From positions 248,001-312,000 of the forward strand of contig JAEBDY010000002.1 of the NCBI GenBank assembly GCA_049997955.1: DNA of 64,000 bases, read 5' to 3'. Positions 16,147 through 23,620 of this stretch are shown here, in pieces (positions within the stretch are counted from its first letter, which is position 1; each line of letters begins with the position of its first letter). Source of the DNA: Umezawaea sp049997955. GTDB lineage: Bacteria > Actinomycetota > Actinomycetes > Mycobacteriales > Pseudonocardiaceae. The notes beneath the pieces were generated by a model, which saw only the letters and a list, made by a program, of their open reading frames with translations, was not told where the DNA came from and made no database searches. The translations under genes and the position numbers were made by a program.

Positions 16147-16176
16147 AAGGGCCCCCTGGTTCTCCAGGGGGCCCTT
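16147..16176 (+). terminator. Rho-independent terminator of the helicase gene
   Basis: A 13-bp perfect stem (AAGGGCCCCCTGG, 16147-16159, with CCAGGGGGCCCTT, 16164-16176) with a TTCT loop and a short T-run. It lies between convergent genes and can serve both strands. Confidence 0.85.
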
Positions 16177-16189
16177 TCGTCTTCCGCTC

Positions 16190-17398
16190 TCAGAGGTGCG
16201 CGCTCAGCCCCGCCACCGTTCCGACCACGATGATCGCGGGCGGCCGGATGTTCTCCGACACGATGTCGTCGGCGACCTTGTCCAATGTGGAGCGCACGAC
16301 CCTCTGCGTCCGCGTGGTGCCTTCCTGGATCACCGACACCGGTGTGTCCGTCGGACGGCCACCGGCCATCAGCACGTCCGCAAACGCTCGCGACCTCTCC
16401 ACGCCCATCAGGATCACCAGCGTCCCGCGCAACCGGGCCAGCGCGTCCCAGTCCACGAGCGACCGCGAGTCGTCCGGCGCGACGTGCCCGGAGACGACGA
16501 CGACCTCGTGCGCCACGCCCCGGTGGGTGACCGGGATGTCCACCATCGCCGGCACGCCGAAGGCGCTGGAGATGCCGGGGACGACGGTCACCGGCACCCC
16601 CGCCTCGGCGCAGGCCAGCAACTCCTCGAAACCCCGCCCGAACACGTACGGGTCGCCGCCCTTGAGGCGCACCACGAACTTCCCGGCCTTGGCGTTCTCC
16701 ACCAGCGTCGTGTTGATGAACTCCTGCGACGCGGCCCGCCCGTACGGGATCTTCGAGGCGTCCACCACCTCCACGTGGGGCGGCAGGTCGTCCAGGAGTT
16801 CGCGCGGCGCGAGCCGGTCGGCCACCACGACGTCCGCCCGAGCCAGCAGTCGACGTCCGCGCACGGTGATCAGGTCCGGGTCGCCGGGCCCGCCACCGAC
16901 CAGCGCCACACCGGCCAGCTTCTCGTGGTGGTCCACCACGGTCGCGTCCCGCAGGGACGTCAGCAGGCTGTCCCGCACCCGAGCCGACCGCCGGTGCTCC
17001 CCGCCCGCGAGCACGCCGACCAGCAGCCCGTCGTGCCCGCCGACGGCGGGCGTGACGGCCGTCCCGAGCGCGGCGATGTCCGCCCGCACGCAGAAGACGC
17101 GGGCCGCCTCGGCGTCCGCCGCGATCTGCTCGTTGACCTCGGGGACCGACGTGCAGGCCAGCACGTACCAGGCGCCCTCCAGGTCACCGGGCGCGTAGCC
17201 GCGCGCGTGCCACGTCACCTCCCCGCCGTCGACCATCCCCTCGACCGCGGGGGTCACCTCGGGCGAGATCAGGTCCACGACGGCCCCCGCCGCCACCAGG
17301 CGCGGCAGCCGCCGCTGCGCCACCGTGCCTCCACCGACCACGACGACGCGGCGCCCGGCCAGGTCGAGGCCCACGAGGTAGTGCTGTTCACCGTGCAT
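16190..17398 (-). CDS. cobA: Uroporphyrinogen-III C-methyltransferase / precorrin-2 dehydrogenase (sirohaem-type CysG fusion)
   Basis: A 402-residue two-domain enzyme. Residues 1-150 form the NAD-dependent precorrin-2 dehydrogenase (VGLDLAGRRVVVVGGGTVA, a Rossmann GGG loop, then CVRADIAAL). Residues about 160-402 form SAM-dependent uroporphyrinogen III methyltransferase (VALVGGGPGDPDLITVRG, KGGDPYVFGRG, VPGISSA). Together they convert uroporphyrinogen III to sirohydrochlorin/precorrin-2, the entry point to sirohaem and cobalamin. Unlike E. coli CysG, the dehydrogenase domain is short. It is separated from the main cob operon (22352-29597) by 5 kb. Start GTG/ATG at 17398 (MHGEQHYLVGLDL). Confidence 0.92.
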   Translation of the reverse strand: MHGEQHYLVGLDLAGRRVVVVGGGTVAQRRLPRLVAAGAVVDLISPEVTPAVEGMVDGGEVTWHARGYAPGDLEGAWYVLACTSVPEVNEQIAADAEAARVFCVRADIAALGTAVTPAVGGHDGLLVGVLAGGEHRRSARVRDSLLTSLRDATVVDHHEKLAGVALVGGGPGDPDLITVRGRRLLARADVVVADRLAPRELLDDLPPHVEVVDASKIPYGRAASQEFINTTLVENAKAGKFVVRLKGGDPYVFGRGFEELLACAEAGVPVTVVPGISSAFGVPAMVDIPVTHRGVAHEVVVVSGHVAPDDSRSLVDWDALARLRGTLVILMGVERSRAFADVLMAGGRPTDTPVSVIQEGTTRTQRVVRSTLDKVADDIVSENIRPPAIIVVGTVAGLSAHL

Positions 17399-17444
17399 GC
17401 GTCACAGCATCCACAAGCGAGGGGCCACGGCCAACTCCGGTGTT

Positions 17445-18158
17445 TCACATGTCGAGCAGTTCGAAGCTCGCGGCGGGGCGTCCACCGAACCGCTCCCCCG
17501 TCATCGCCGCGGTCCGGCGCAGGAATCCGTCCGCGTCAGCCATGTCCCCGCTCAATGCGGCCAGGTAGGCGGCGTGCGCGCGCAACGACTCGATCGCCAC
17601 GTCCAGGGTGTCTGTGATGTCCACCGCATGGGTCGACCTGGGCGAGTCGGCCACCGCGACGTGCTGCACGCCACCCCACGGTTCGAGGCCGAGATCGGGG
17701 AACACCCACCGGTTCGCCGCGTCCCGCACCGCGTCGATCACGGCCTGGCCCACGACCCGGTGGTCCGCCATGTTGAGGAACCCGCCGGGGAACGTCTCGT
17801 GGTGGTTCCCGGTGATCACCACGTCCGGCTTGTGCCTGCGGATGGCCGCCGCGATGTCCCGCCGCAACGGCAGCCCGTACTCGATCACGCCGTCCCGGTG
17901 GTCCAGGAACTCGACGGTGTCCACGCCCACCACGGCCGCGCTGGCGATCTGCTCCCGCTCCCGGACCGGCGCGGCCTCCTCGGGCGGCATCGAGTCGATC
18001 CCCGCCTCGCCCCTGGTGGCCAGGACGTACGCGACGGTCTTCCCCTGGGCCGTCCAGCGGGCGATGGCGCCGGACGCGCCGTACTCCAGGTCATCCGGGT
18101 GCGCGACGACCGCCAGCGCGGTCTCCCAGCCCTCGGGCATCGGTATGAAGTCATCCAT
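17445..18158 (-). CDS. PIG-L family N-acetyl-sugar deacetylase (LmbE-like)
   Basis: A 237-residue zinc deacetylase. The metal motif AHPDDLEYGASG (HPDD) and the later histidine region TGNHHETFPGGFLNMADHR are intact. Family members include MshB and Mca of mycothiol metabolism and sugar deacetylases of secondary metabolism. This protein is shorter than MshB (about 290) and lacks a clear specificity marker, so its substrate is open. ATG 18158 (MDDFIPMPEGWE) is preferred over a TTG 21 bp upstream. A TAGACT box lies 7 nt before the ATG, consistent with a leaderless transcript. Divergent from the XRE regulator. Confidence 0.85.
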   Translation of the reverse strand: MDDFIPMPEGWETALAVVAHPDDLEYGASGAIARWTAQGKTVAYVLATRGEAGIDSMPPEEAAPVREREQIASAAVVGVDTVEFLDHRDGVIEYGLPLRRDIAAAIRRHKPDVVITGNHHETFPGGFLNMADHRVVGQAVIDAVRDAANRWVFPDLGLEPWGGVQHVAVADSPRSTHAVDITDTLDVAIESLRAHAAYLAALSGDMADADGFLRRTAAMTGERFGGRPAASFELLDM

Positions 18159-18256
18159 GTGGGCGAGTCTATTTCCCAACGGTCAAAAATGTCGTTTAGT
18201 AATGCTTTGCAGTGAACAATCGGGGCAATTGACACCGCCGCCGGTATATTTCAATC

Positions 18257-19171
18257 ATGAGGGACGACCGCGACTCGGACATCGTGCGCACCAGCGTGCA
18301 CAGCCGAACCTTCGGCGAGGAATTGGCGCAGGTGCGCGCCCACGCCCACTTCCGGGGCAAGGAACTCGGCGAGGTGCTCGACTGGTCGCCCTCGCGGATC
18401 TCCCACATCGAGCACGGGTCGCGCGGCACGAGCGAGACGGACGTCGCCTACTACCTGGGGATGTGTGGAGCAGACCCGCACACGACAGCCCGAATCCTGG
18501 CCCTGCACCGACAGCTGGACAACGAGTACCTGATCCACAACCACGACCCCGGCCTGCCGGACGAGCTGAGAACACTCATCCGACACGAGTCCACGGCGAC
18601 GCAAATCATCAACTACGAATCGATGGTGGTGCCTGGACTGTTGCAAACACCCGACTACGCGCGGGCCATGATCCGGGCAGGTTTGGCGGTACCCGAGGCC
18701 GGGATCGAACCGCGAATACAGGCTCGGATGAGTCGCCAGTCCCTGCTGCACACCCGCAATGCGCCCAACTACATCTTCTACATCCACGAAGCCGCATTGC
18801 GCATGGTGGCCGGCAGACGCTCGGTGATGGAAGACCAGATGATGCACCTCGTGCTCATGTCCAACTGGCGCAACATCATCGTCCGGGTGATTCCGCTGGG
18901 CAGCCCTGGAGCGAGCTGGCTTCGCGGCCAATTCATGATCATGGACTATGCCCGGTACCGGTCGGTGGTCTACATCGAGCAACAGGTTGCGAGCCTCTTC
19001 CTGGACGAACCGATGCCTGTCGCCACCTACCGCCTGATGGCTGAACGACTCGATCAGCTGGCGCTCGATGGGGAAGAATCGCGGTTGATGCTCGCCGACT
19101 TGGGGAGCGAGCACTACGAACCGCGAGGTATCGATGAGCACCCAGGAGACCTGGCGCAAGAGCAGCCATAG
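18257..19171 (+). CDS. XRE-family regulator with DUF5753 domain (Scr1-type antitoxin-like)
   Basis: A 304-residue DNA-binding protein. The helix-turn-helix is near residues 18-75 (GEELAQVRAHAHFRGKELGE, then DWSPSRISHIEHG). The C-terminal DUF5753 part contains YESMVVPGLLQTPDYARAMI, a very conserved motif of this family. Such regulators are abundant in actinomycetes, always next to DUF397 proteins, and regulate development and antibiotic production (BldB/WhiJ-Scr1 systems); some act like toxin-antitoxin pairs. TATATT at 18245-18250 ends 6 nt before the ATG, suggesting a leaderless mRNA. It overlaps the DUF397 gene by 38 bp. Confidence 0.93.
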   Translation: MRDDRDSDIVRTSVHSRTFGEELAQVRAHAHFRGKELGEVLDWSPSRISHIEHGSRGTSETDVAYYLGMCGADPHTTARILALHRQLDNEYLIHNHDPGLPDELRTLIRHESTATQIINYESMVVPGLLQTPDYARAMIRAGLAVPEAGIEPRIQARMSRQSLLHTRNAPNYIFYIHEAALRMVAGRRSVMEDQMMHLVLMSNWRNIIVRVIPLGSPGASWLRGQFMIMDYARYRSVVYIEQQVASLFLDEPMPVATYRLMAERLDQLALDGEESRLMLADLGSEHYEPRGIDEHPGDLAQEQP

Positions 19172-19379
19172 CGGCGATAACGGCAACTGCGTCGAGGTCG
19201 CTTGGCGCAAGAGCACCCATAGCGGCAGCGGCAATGGTGGCTGTGTCGAAGTCTCGTGGCCTGCCGCTCGGGTCGCTGTGCGGGACTCCAAGAACATCAC
19301 CGGACCGGCGCTTGATTTTCCGCCGGTCCAGTGGCGTCGGTTCCTAGGCGGCTTCGACGATGGTCACACCGGTCGCTAG
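19134..19379 (+). CDS. DUF397 domain protein with duplicated N-terminal motif
   Basis: An 81-residue partner of the upstream XRE regulator. It begins MSTQETWRKSSHSGDNGNC and repeats the core motif: WRKSSHSGDNGNCVEV is followed at once by WRKSTHSGSGNGGCVEV, a tandem duplication of about 51 bp in the DNA. The rest matches the usual DUF397 fold (VAVRDSKNITGPALDFPPVQWRRFL). Normal members are about 60-65 residues with one motif. DUF397 proteins modulate the neighbouring XRE regulator. The 3' end overlaps the convergent secreted-protein gene by 36 bp. Confidence 0.88.
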   Translation: MSTQETWRKSSHSGDNGNCVEVAWRKSTHSGSGNGGCVEVSWPAARVAVRDSKNITGPALDFPPVQWRRFLGGFDDGHTGR

Positions 19380-19634
19380 CGCTTGGTGCGAGCAGGACAG
19401 GTAGCGGACGCCGTAGCCGTTGGTGATCCTGATCCACGAGCCCGTCACCGACGTCCCGTCGGCGCAGGTGACCTCGATGGTGAAGGTGCCGGTGCCCTGG
19501 CACCAGCCCATGCCGACGCTCTGCTCGACCTTGGTGCCGCAGTCGTGCAGCGCGCTCGGCGCGGCCACGGCGGTGGCAGGAACAGCGGCGGCGATGGCGA
19601 GCCCGGCGATGAGTGCGAGAAGTCGTTGAGGCAT
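19344..19634 (-). CDS. Small secreted protein with four cysteines, unknown
   Basis: A 96-residue protein. A signal peptide is visible (MPQRLLALIAGLAIAAAVPA up to VAAPS, cleavage near residue 25). The mature 70 residues have four cysteines (HDCGTK, WCQGT, VTCADG, LSCSHQ), suggesting two disulfides and a compact extracellular domain. No enzyme motif is seen. The 3' end overlaps DUF397 on the opposite strand for 36 bp. Located next to a secreted trypsin-like protease on the same strand; an inhibitor role is imaginable but unsupported. Confidence 0.7.
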   Translation of the reverse strand: MPQRLLALIAGLAIAAAVPATAVAAPSALHDCGTKVEQSVGMGWCQGTGTFTIEVTCADGTSVTGSWIRITNGYGVRYLSCSHQALATGVTIVEAA

Positions 19635-19698
19635 GGCTCGATCCGAGCACCGATCGCGCCCACGACCGGGTAAATCACCCGGTCGTGGGCGTGCCCGG

Positions 19699-20484
19699 TC
19701 AGGAGTTGATCTGCGTGGTCAGCACGGAGTAGTAGGCGGCGATCCTGGCGTAGACACCGGGGTAACCGGCACCCGCGCAGCCACGGCCCCACGAGGTGGC
19801 GCCGATCAGCTTGCCGCCCGCGACCATCGGACCGCCCGAGTCGCCCTGGCACGTGTCGACGCCGCCCTGCGGGAAGCCCGCGCACACCATCGACGTGTTG
19901 CTGTAGTTCGAGTACGCCGTCCTGCAGGTGGCGTCCGAGGTGACCGGGACGGTCGCCTTCAGCAGGTAGCGCGACGCCGAGCCGCCCGAGGAGGTCGTGC
20001 CCCAGCCGAGGATGGTCGCGCTGGTGCCCGCCGCGTACAGCGCCGTGTCGGACGGGGTGGCCAGCGGCAGGTAGGCGGAGCTGATCGAACGGTCCAGCGT
20101 GAGCACCGCGACGTCGAAGCCGCTGCTGGCGCTCCGGTAGCTCGGGTGCACCCAGATGCGCGTCACGCTCGCGGTGATGCCCGCGGTGCTCTGCTTGTCC
20201 TCACGGCCCCACACGACCCGCGTGCTCGACGCGGAACGCCCGGAGACGCAGTGCGCGGCCGTGACGACCTTGTTGCCCGTCACCAGGGTGCCGCCGCAGA
20301 ACTGCGAGCCGCTGGTGCTCGCGAGGTACACCGTCCACTGGTACTGGCTGATCGTGGCGCGGGTGCCGCCCACGATGAACGGCGTCACGTCGGCCGACGA
20401 GGGCACGGCGGTCAGCACGCCGACCACGGCCGCGATGGCGGACAGGACGATGAACTTCACCAGGCGATGCAGGGTGTTCGCCAT
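19699..20484 (-). CDS. Secreted trypsin-like serine protease (S1 family)
   Basis: A 261-residue chymotrypsin-fold protease. A signal peptide (MANTLHRLVKFIVLSAIAAV to SSADV) is followed by a short propiece and the mature start IVGGT. The catalytic triad is visible: His in VTAAHCV, Asp in GFDVAVL, Ser in CQGDSGGP. The Asp six residues before the serine (VDTCQGD) predicts trypsin-type cleavage after Lys/Arg. Six cysteines fit three disulfides. ATG 20484 gives a clean signal. One of three such genes here (also 32659 and 34787). Probably secreted via Sec. Confidence 0.93.
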   Translation of the reverse strand: MANTLHRLVKFIVLSAIAAVVGVLTAVPSSADVTPFIVGGTRATISQYQWTVYLASTSGSQFCGGTLVTGNKVVTAAHCVSGRSASSTRVVWGREDKQSTAGITASVTRIWVHPSYRSASSGFDVAVLTLDRSISSAYLPLATPSDTALYAAGTSATILGWGTTSSGGSASRYLLKATVPVTSDATCRTAYSNYSNTSMVCAGFPQGGVDTCQGDSGGPMVAGGKLIGATSWGRGCAGAGYPGVYARIAAYYSVLTTQINS

Positions 20485-20615
20485 TGGAGTCCTTCCATGA
20501 AGATGCAGGGAACTCATGGCTACGGCCACGAAGCCGACCAGGGCAACCCCCGATCGGCTTTGCGGACGGCCTTGACCGTTGACCGAGTGCGATCGAACGA
20601 TTACGAACAGATGTC

Positions 20616-22007
20616 CTAGAGAATTCCGCGAGCCACGAAAGCGGCCTTGACCTTGGCCGCGGCCCGGTCGCCGCACAGAGCCTTCGCCGTGGCCACGGTG
20701 GTCTCGGCGGCCTGCGCGAACGTCGTGTCCGGGGTGTAGGAGAACTGCGCCTCCAGCACGACCCGCGCCGACTCGTTGCGGCCGAGTTCGTTGTAGATGT
20801 CGAAGAGCGCGCGCGACCAGATCTGGCCGTCGAAGTGCACCTGGTACTCGCGGTCGGCGACCGTCAGGTCCGTGTCCGTGCGGCGCAGGCAGTGCGGCGC
20901 CTCCTCGGTGTACGAAACCGCGTCCCAGTCGCCGATGCACGCGAGCGGCGCTGCCGCGGAGTCCTTCTGCAGCGGCACCGACATGATCATCGCCCACCAG
21001 TCGCCGAACGCCTCACCGATCGAGCCGCCGTCGATGCTCTGCCCGAAGTTCGGCACCTGCGCGTCCTGGATCGCGTGACCCAGCTCGTGCCAGATGATCT
21101 CCGCGTCCTCGGCGTCGTCCACGCCGCCCGTGCCGAACGTGATCTGGTCGGTCGACGGGTCGTAGTACGACTGGTCCTCCTCGAACCCGATCGTCGTGAC
21201 GTCCTGCGCCTCGTTGTTGACGTCCCGGAACCCGAGCCGCTGGATGTACTTCTGGGAGTCCGTGATGCCGTGGTAGGCCATCACCTGCTCGAACCGGTCG
21301 TCCGAACGCGTGTAGTCGAACCTCCGGTTCTTCGCGAACGCCAGCTCGTTCGCCGGACCGACCAGCTTCGCGTACTTGCCCGTCAGGTAGCCGGAAGTGT
21401 CCAGATCGGACAGCCGAACGGTCTTGTAGGCCTTCTTCGGCACGGCGGCGTCGGCGTCGTCCTGGTCCGTCAGGGTCGCGTCCCGCAGCGACGCGACGGG
21501 GTTGGGCGCGAACACCTTCCCGCTGCCCTCGGCCCGCTTCACGATGTCCTCGGTCTTGATGACCTCACCGGACCCCGCGTCCACGATCGTCCGCACCGAC
21601 CCGCGCTCGGTCCGCGACACCACCGCGTACACCAGCTTCGCCTGCGTACCGGGCAGAACCGACAGCTCGGTCGCCGCCCGATCGCCCGCGACCTGCTGGT
21701 CCACGGTCGCGTCAGCCCGCTCGGTGCCGACCGACGGGGTGGTGGACGCCAGGCCCTCCACCTTGATCCGGCCGTCCTGGATCGTCTCCTCGCGGGTGCG
21801 CTTGTTCACGTGCTTCGCGTAGTAGCCACCGAGGACGGGCTTGCCCTCGAAGGTCTGGGCGTACCAGAAGTGGGTCGCCAGGAGGGAATCGCGCGTGGCC
21901 ACGAGTTGGAGGTCGGCGGGGGTCTGGGGCGCGGCTTGGGCCATCCCGCCGAACAGGGACACCGCGCTCGCACAACAAGCCACGGCGACAAGGCGACGCA
22001 GACGCAT
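20616..22007 (-). CDS. Secreted zinc metalloprotease with FTP propeptide (gluzincin, M4/M36-like)
   Basis: A 463-residue secreted peptidase. It begins MRLRRLVAVACCASAVSLFG, a signal peptide ending AQAAP. The propeptide has an FTP-like region (LATHFWYAQTFEGKPVLGGYY). The metal site is HELGHAIQD, and the third ligand is in GSIGEAFGDWWAMI, with Glu and Asp as in gluzincins. GGAGAG precedes ATG 22007. Cys residues (LACIGD, PHCLRR, LCGDR) may pair. Length is that of bacterial FTP-domain metalloproteases. The structured repeat element lies in its upstream region. Confidence 0.86.
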   Translation of the reverse strand: MRLRRLVAVACCASAVSLFGGMAQAAPQTPADLQLVATRDSLLATHFWYAQTFEGKPVLGGYYAKHVNKRTREETIQDGRIKVEGLASTTPSVGTERADATVDQQVAGDRAATELSVLPGTQAKLVYAVVSRTERGSVRTIVDAGSGEVIKTEDIVKRAEGSGKVFAPNPVASLRDATLTDQDDADAAVPKKAYKTVRLSDLDTSGYLTGKYAKLVGPANELAFAKNRRFDYTRSDDRFEQVMAYHGITDSQKYIQRLGFRDVNNEAQDVTTIGFEEDQSYYDPSTDQITFGTGGVDDAEDAEIIWHELGHAIQDAQVPNFGQSIDGGSIGEAFGDWWAMIMSVPLQKDSAAAPLACIGDWDAVSYTEEAPHCLRRTDTDLTVADREYQVHFDGQIWSRALFDIYNELGRNESARVVLEAQFSYTPDTTFAQAAETTVATAKALCGDRAAAKVKAAFVARGIL

Positions 22008-22193
22008 GGATGCTCTCCAGAATGCAGGGCCGCGGAGGAGATCGGGCCGTATGCGGAGGGACGGTAGTCGTGACTTGGGTTCGGATGACCCGTCGAAGGT
22101 AGGGAAGTTGGGACTGCCCAAATGGGACGGTGCCGGATGTCTTTGGTTCACCTGAAGGGAATGTGGGTGGTGAGTTCGTGGTTCGGGACTCCC

Positions 22194-22285
22194 TCACCCC
22201 GCTCGCGCGATCGTCTCCATTGGTACCCTTGATTTGTCAAGGCGGGGAGATGCCTTGACAAACGAAGAGCACCAATGAGGGCGCT
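22194..22285 (+). repeat. Structured intergenic element, copy 1
   Basis: A 92-nt element with a conserved 5' block (22194-22220, ends GTCTCCAT), an outer stem CATTGGT/ACCAATG (22218-22224 with 22271-22277), a central perfect hairpin GTCAAGGC/GCCTTGAC (22236-22243 with 22252-22259; 11 bp when TTT/AAA is included) and the 3' block ATGAGGGCGCT (22275-22285). It matches copy 2 at 34621-34713 in reverse orientation. It lies 66 bp beyond the truncated cobJ and upstream of the metalloprotease. The rest of 22008-22351 has no gene. Confidence 0.8.
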
Positions 22286-22351
22286 TCGGATCGGGGTCGG
22301 GGAGGGGTCTGTTCGGAGGCGGGTTGCGTGCTTCCGGTTGGTGTCCGTGCG

Positions 22352-23620
22352 TCAGGTGGTTGCTACGCCTGGGACTCGGATTGTTTCCACGCTGGTGCTT
22401 GCTGCTTGTGGGGGTTCTGGACCGGTTCCTGGTGCTATCCAGGCGACCGCCAGGCCTGAGGCCGCCAACTCCACCGCGCCGTGGGTGTGGATGCCTGTGC
22501 CCGGGCGTAGCAGGTGGCGGATCTGGTTCACGCAGTCCGCTGTTCCGACCACGAAGGCCGCTCGGCGCAGTTCTGCGTCCGCCTGTGGTGTGCGTTGGTC
22601 CGCTGAGCCTGGGCCAAGGCCGATCACGGCCAGGCGGCCGCGTGGGAGTACGCGGGCTGCGGCGACGGTGACGTTGTCCCCCTTGACCTTTTCCGCCGCG
22701 AGTTCCACCGGGCCGCCCGCTGCCAGGTCCGAAGCGCCGCGCAGGGCTGCTGCCTCCGCGACGCTGGGTGAGCCGATGGCCGTGGACACCGCGTCGCTGG
22801 GGTTTGGTACCGGGACCGTTGACAGGGCTTCCGGGGAGAACGTGAGCAGTGGCGCTGTGGTGTCGCCGTGCCAGAAGCCCCAGTCCTCCACTGCTTCCAG
22901 GATTCCCTGCTCTTCCGCTTTGCGGTCCGCTGTGGCGAAAGCCCGTACCGCGCGGAGGTCCAGGCCCGCTCGGGCTTCGAGTTCTGCCAAGGCCGCCGCT
23001 ACCGCTGAGGTCGACACGCCGCTGCCCGAGCCGACTCCGACGACCAGTGTGCGTGGCACCAGGCGGACCTCGTGGTCCGCTCTGGTCGCCGCGGGCAAGC
23101 GGTCGTCGATCACGATCTTCCAGTCCGCCTCGCCGTGGGACAGCACCGTGTCCGGGAGTGCGGGCAGGGGGAAGCCCAGCGGGTTCACCAGCAGTACGTG
23201 TTCGCCCGCTGCCAACGCCGCCTCGCAGCCCGCGACGTCACCGTCCGCGGTGGCGTCCAGCAGCTCGACCAGCTCGTCCAGCGGGCCGTCCTCGGATGCG
23301 GACCCGACGACCGGCGTGCGGTCCAGGAGGTCCGCGATTCGTCTGGTCAGGTCGTTCGCGTCGCCTGCCAGTGACACGACGAAGTCGCCGTCCACGCACA
23401 CCACGCCGGGGTCGGAGCGCTTGTCGCGCAACAGGGGCGCGATGAGGCTCACGGCGGTCTCGGGGCCGACGAAGAGCACCGCCGAGTCCAGGTTCGGCCA
23501 CAGGCGACGCAGTGCCGGGCGGACCGGGCCGTCCGGGACCACGGTGTCGGGGCCGAGGAACGGGCCCAGTTCGACCAGGTCTCTCCTGCCCGCCTCGGTG
23601 GCGGCGAACAGGCCGATCAC
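22352..23620 (-). CDS. CbiG-CobJ fusion truncated in the CobJ domain
   Basis: A 422-residue protein. Residues 1 to about 325 are CbiG-like (GPETAVSLIAPLLRDKRSDPGVVCVDG; C-terminal part VVGVGSGSGVSTSAVAAAL and FATADRKAEEQGI). From GRLAVIGLGPGSAD begins a precorrin-3B C17-methyltransferase (CobJ) domain, which runs only about 95 residues and ends ETIRVPGVATT. A full CobJ domain is about 240 residues. The region that should carry the conserved SSGDPG-type loop reads IAPGTGPEP, and no later CobJ sequence occurs downstream in any frame. GTG 23620 overlaps the cobL stop (GTGA). The fusion is probably non-functional as a methyltransferase; the CbiG part may still act. Confidence 0.8.
   Translation of the reverse strand: MIGLFAATEAGRRDLVELGPFLGPDTVVPDGPVRPALRRLWPNLDSAVLFVGPETAVSLIAPLLRDKRSDPGVVCVDGDFVVSLAGDANDLTRRIADLLDRTPVVGSASEDGPLDELVELLDATADGDVAGCEAALAAGEHVLLVNPLGFPLPALPDTVLSHGEADWKIVIDDRLPAATRADHEVRLVPRTLVVGVGSGSGVSTSAVAAALAELEARAGLDLRAVRAFATADRKAEEQGILEAVEDWGFWHGDTTAPLLTFSPEALSTVPVPNPSDAVSTAIGSPSVAEAAALRGASDLAAGGPVELAAEKVKGDNVTVAAARVLPRGRLAVIGLGPGSADQRTPQADAELRRAAFVVGTADCVNQIRHLLRPGTGIHTHGAVELAASGLAVAWIAPGTGPEPPQAASTSVETIRVPGVATT

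Noticed and set aside
18229..18250. TTGACA with TATATT as a complete -35/-10 promoter of the XRE gene
   Set aside because: The spacing is only 10 bp, too short for a sigma-70 promoter; only the -10 box is kept as a signal.
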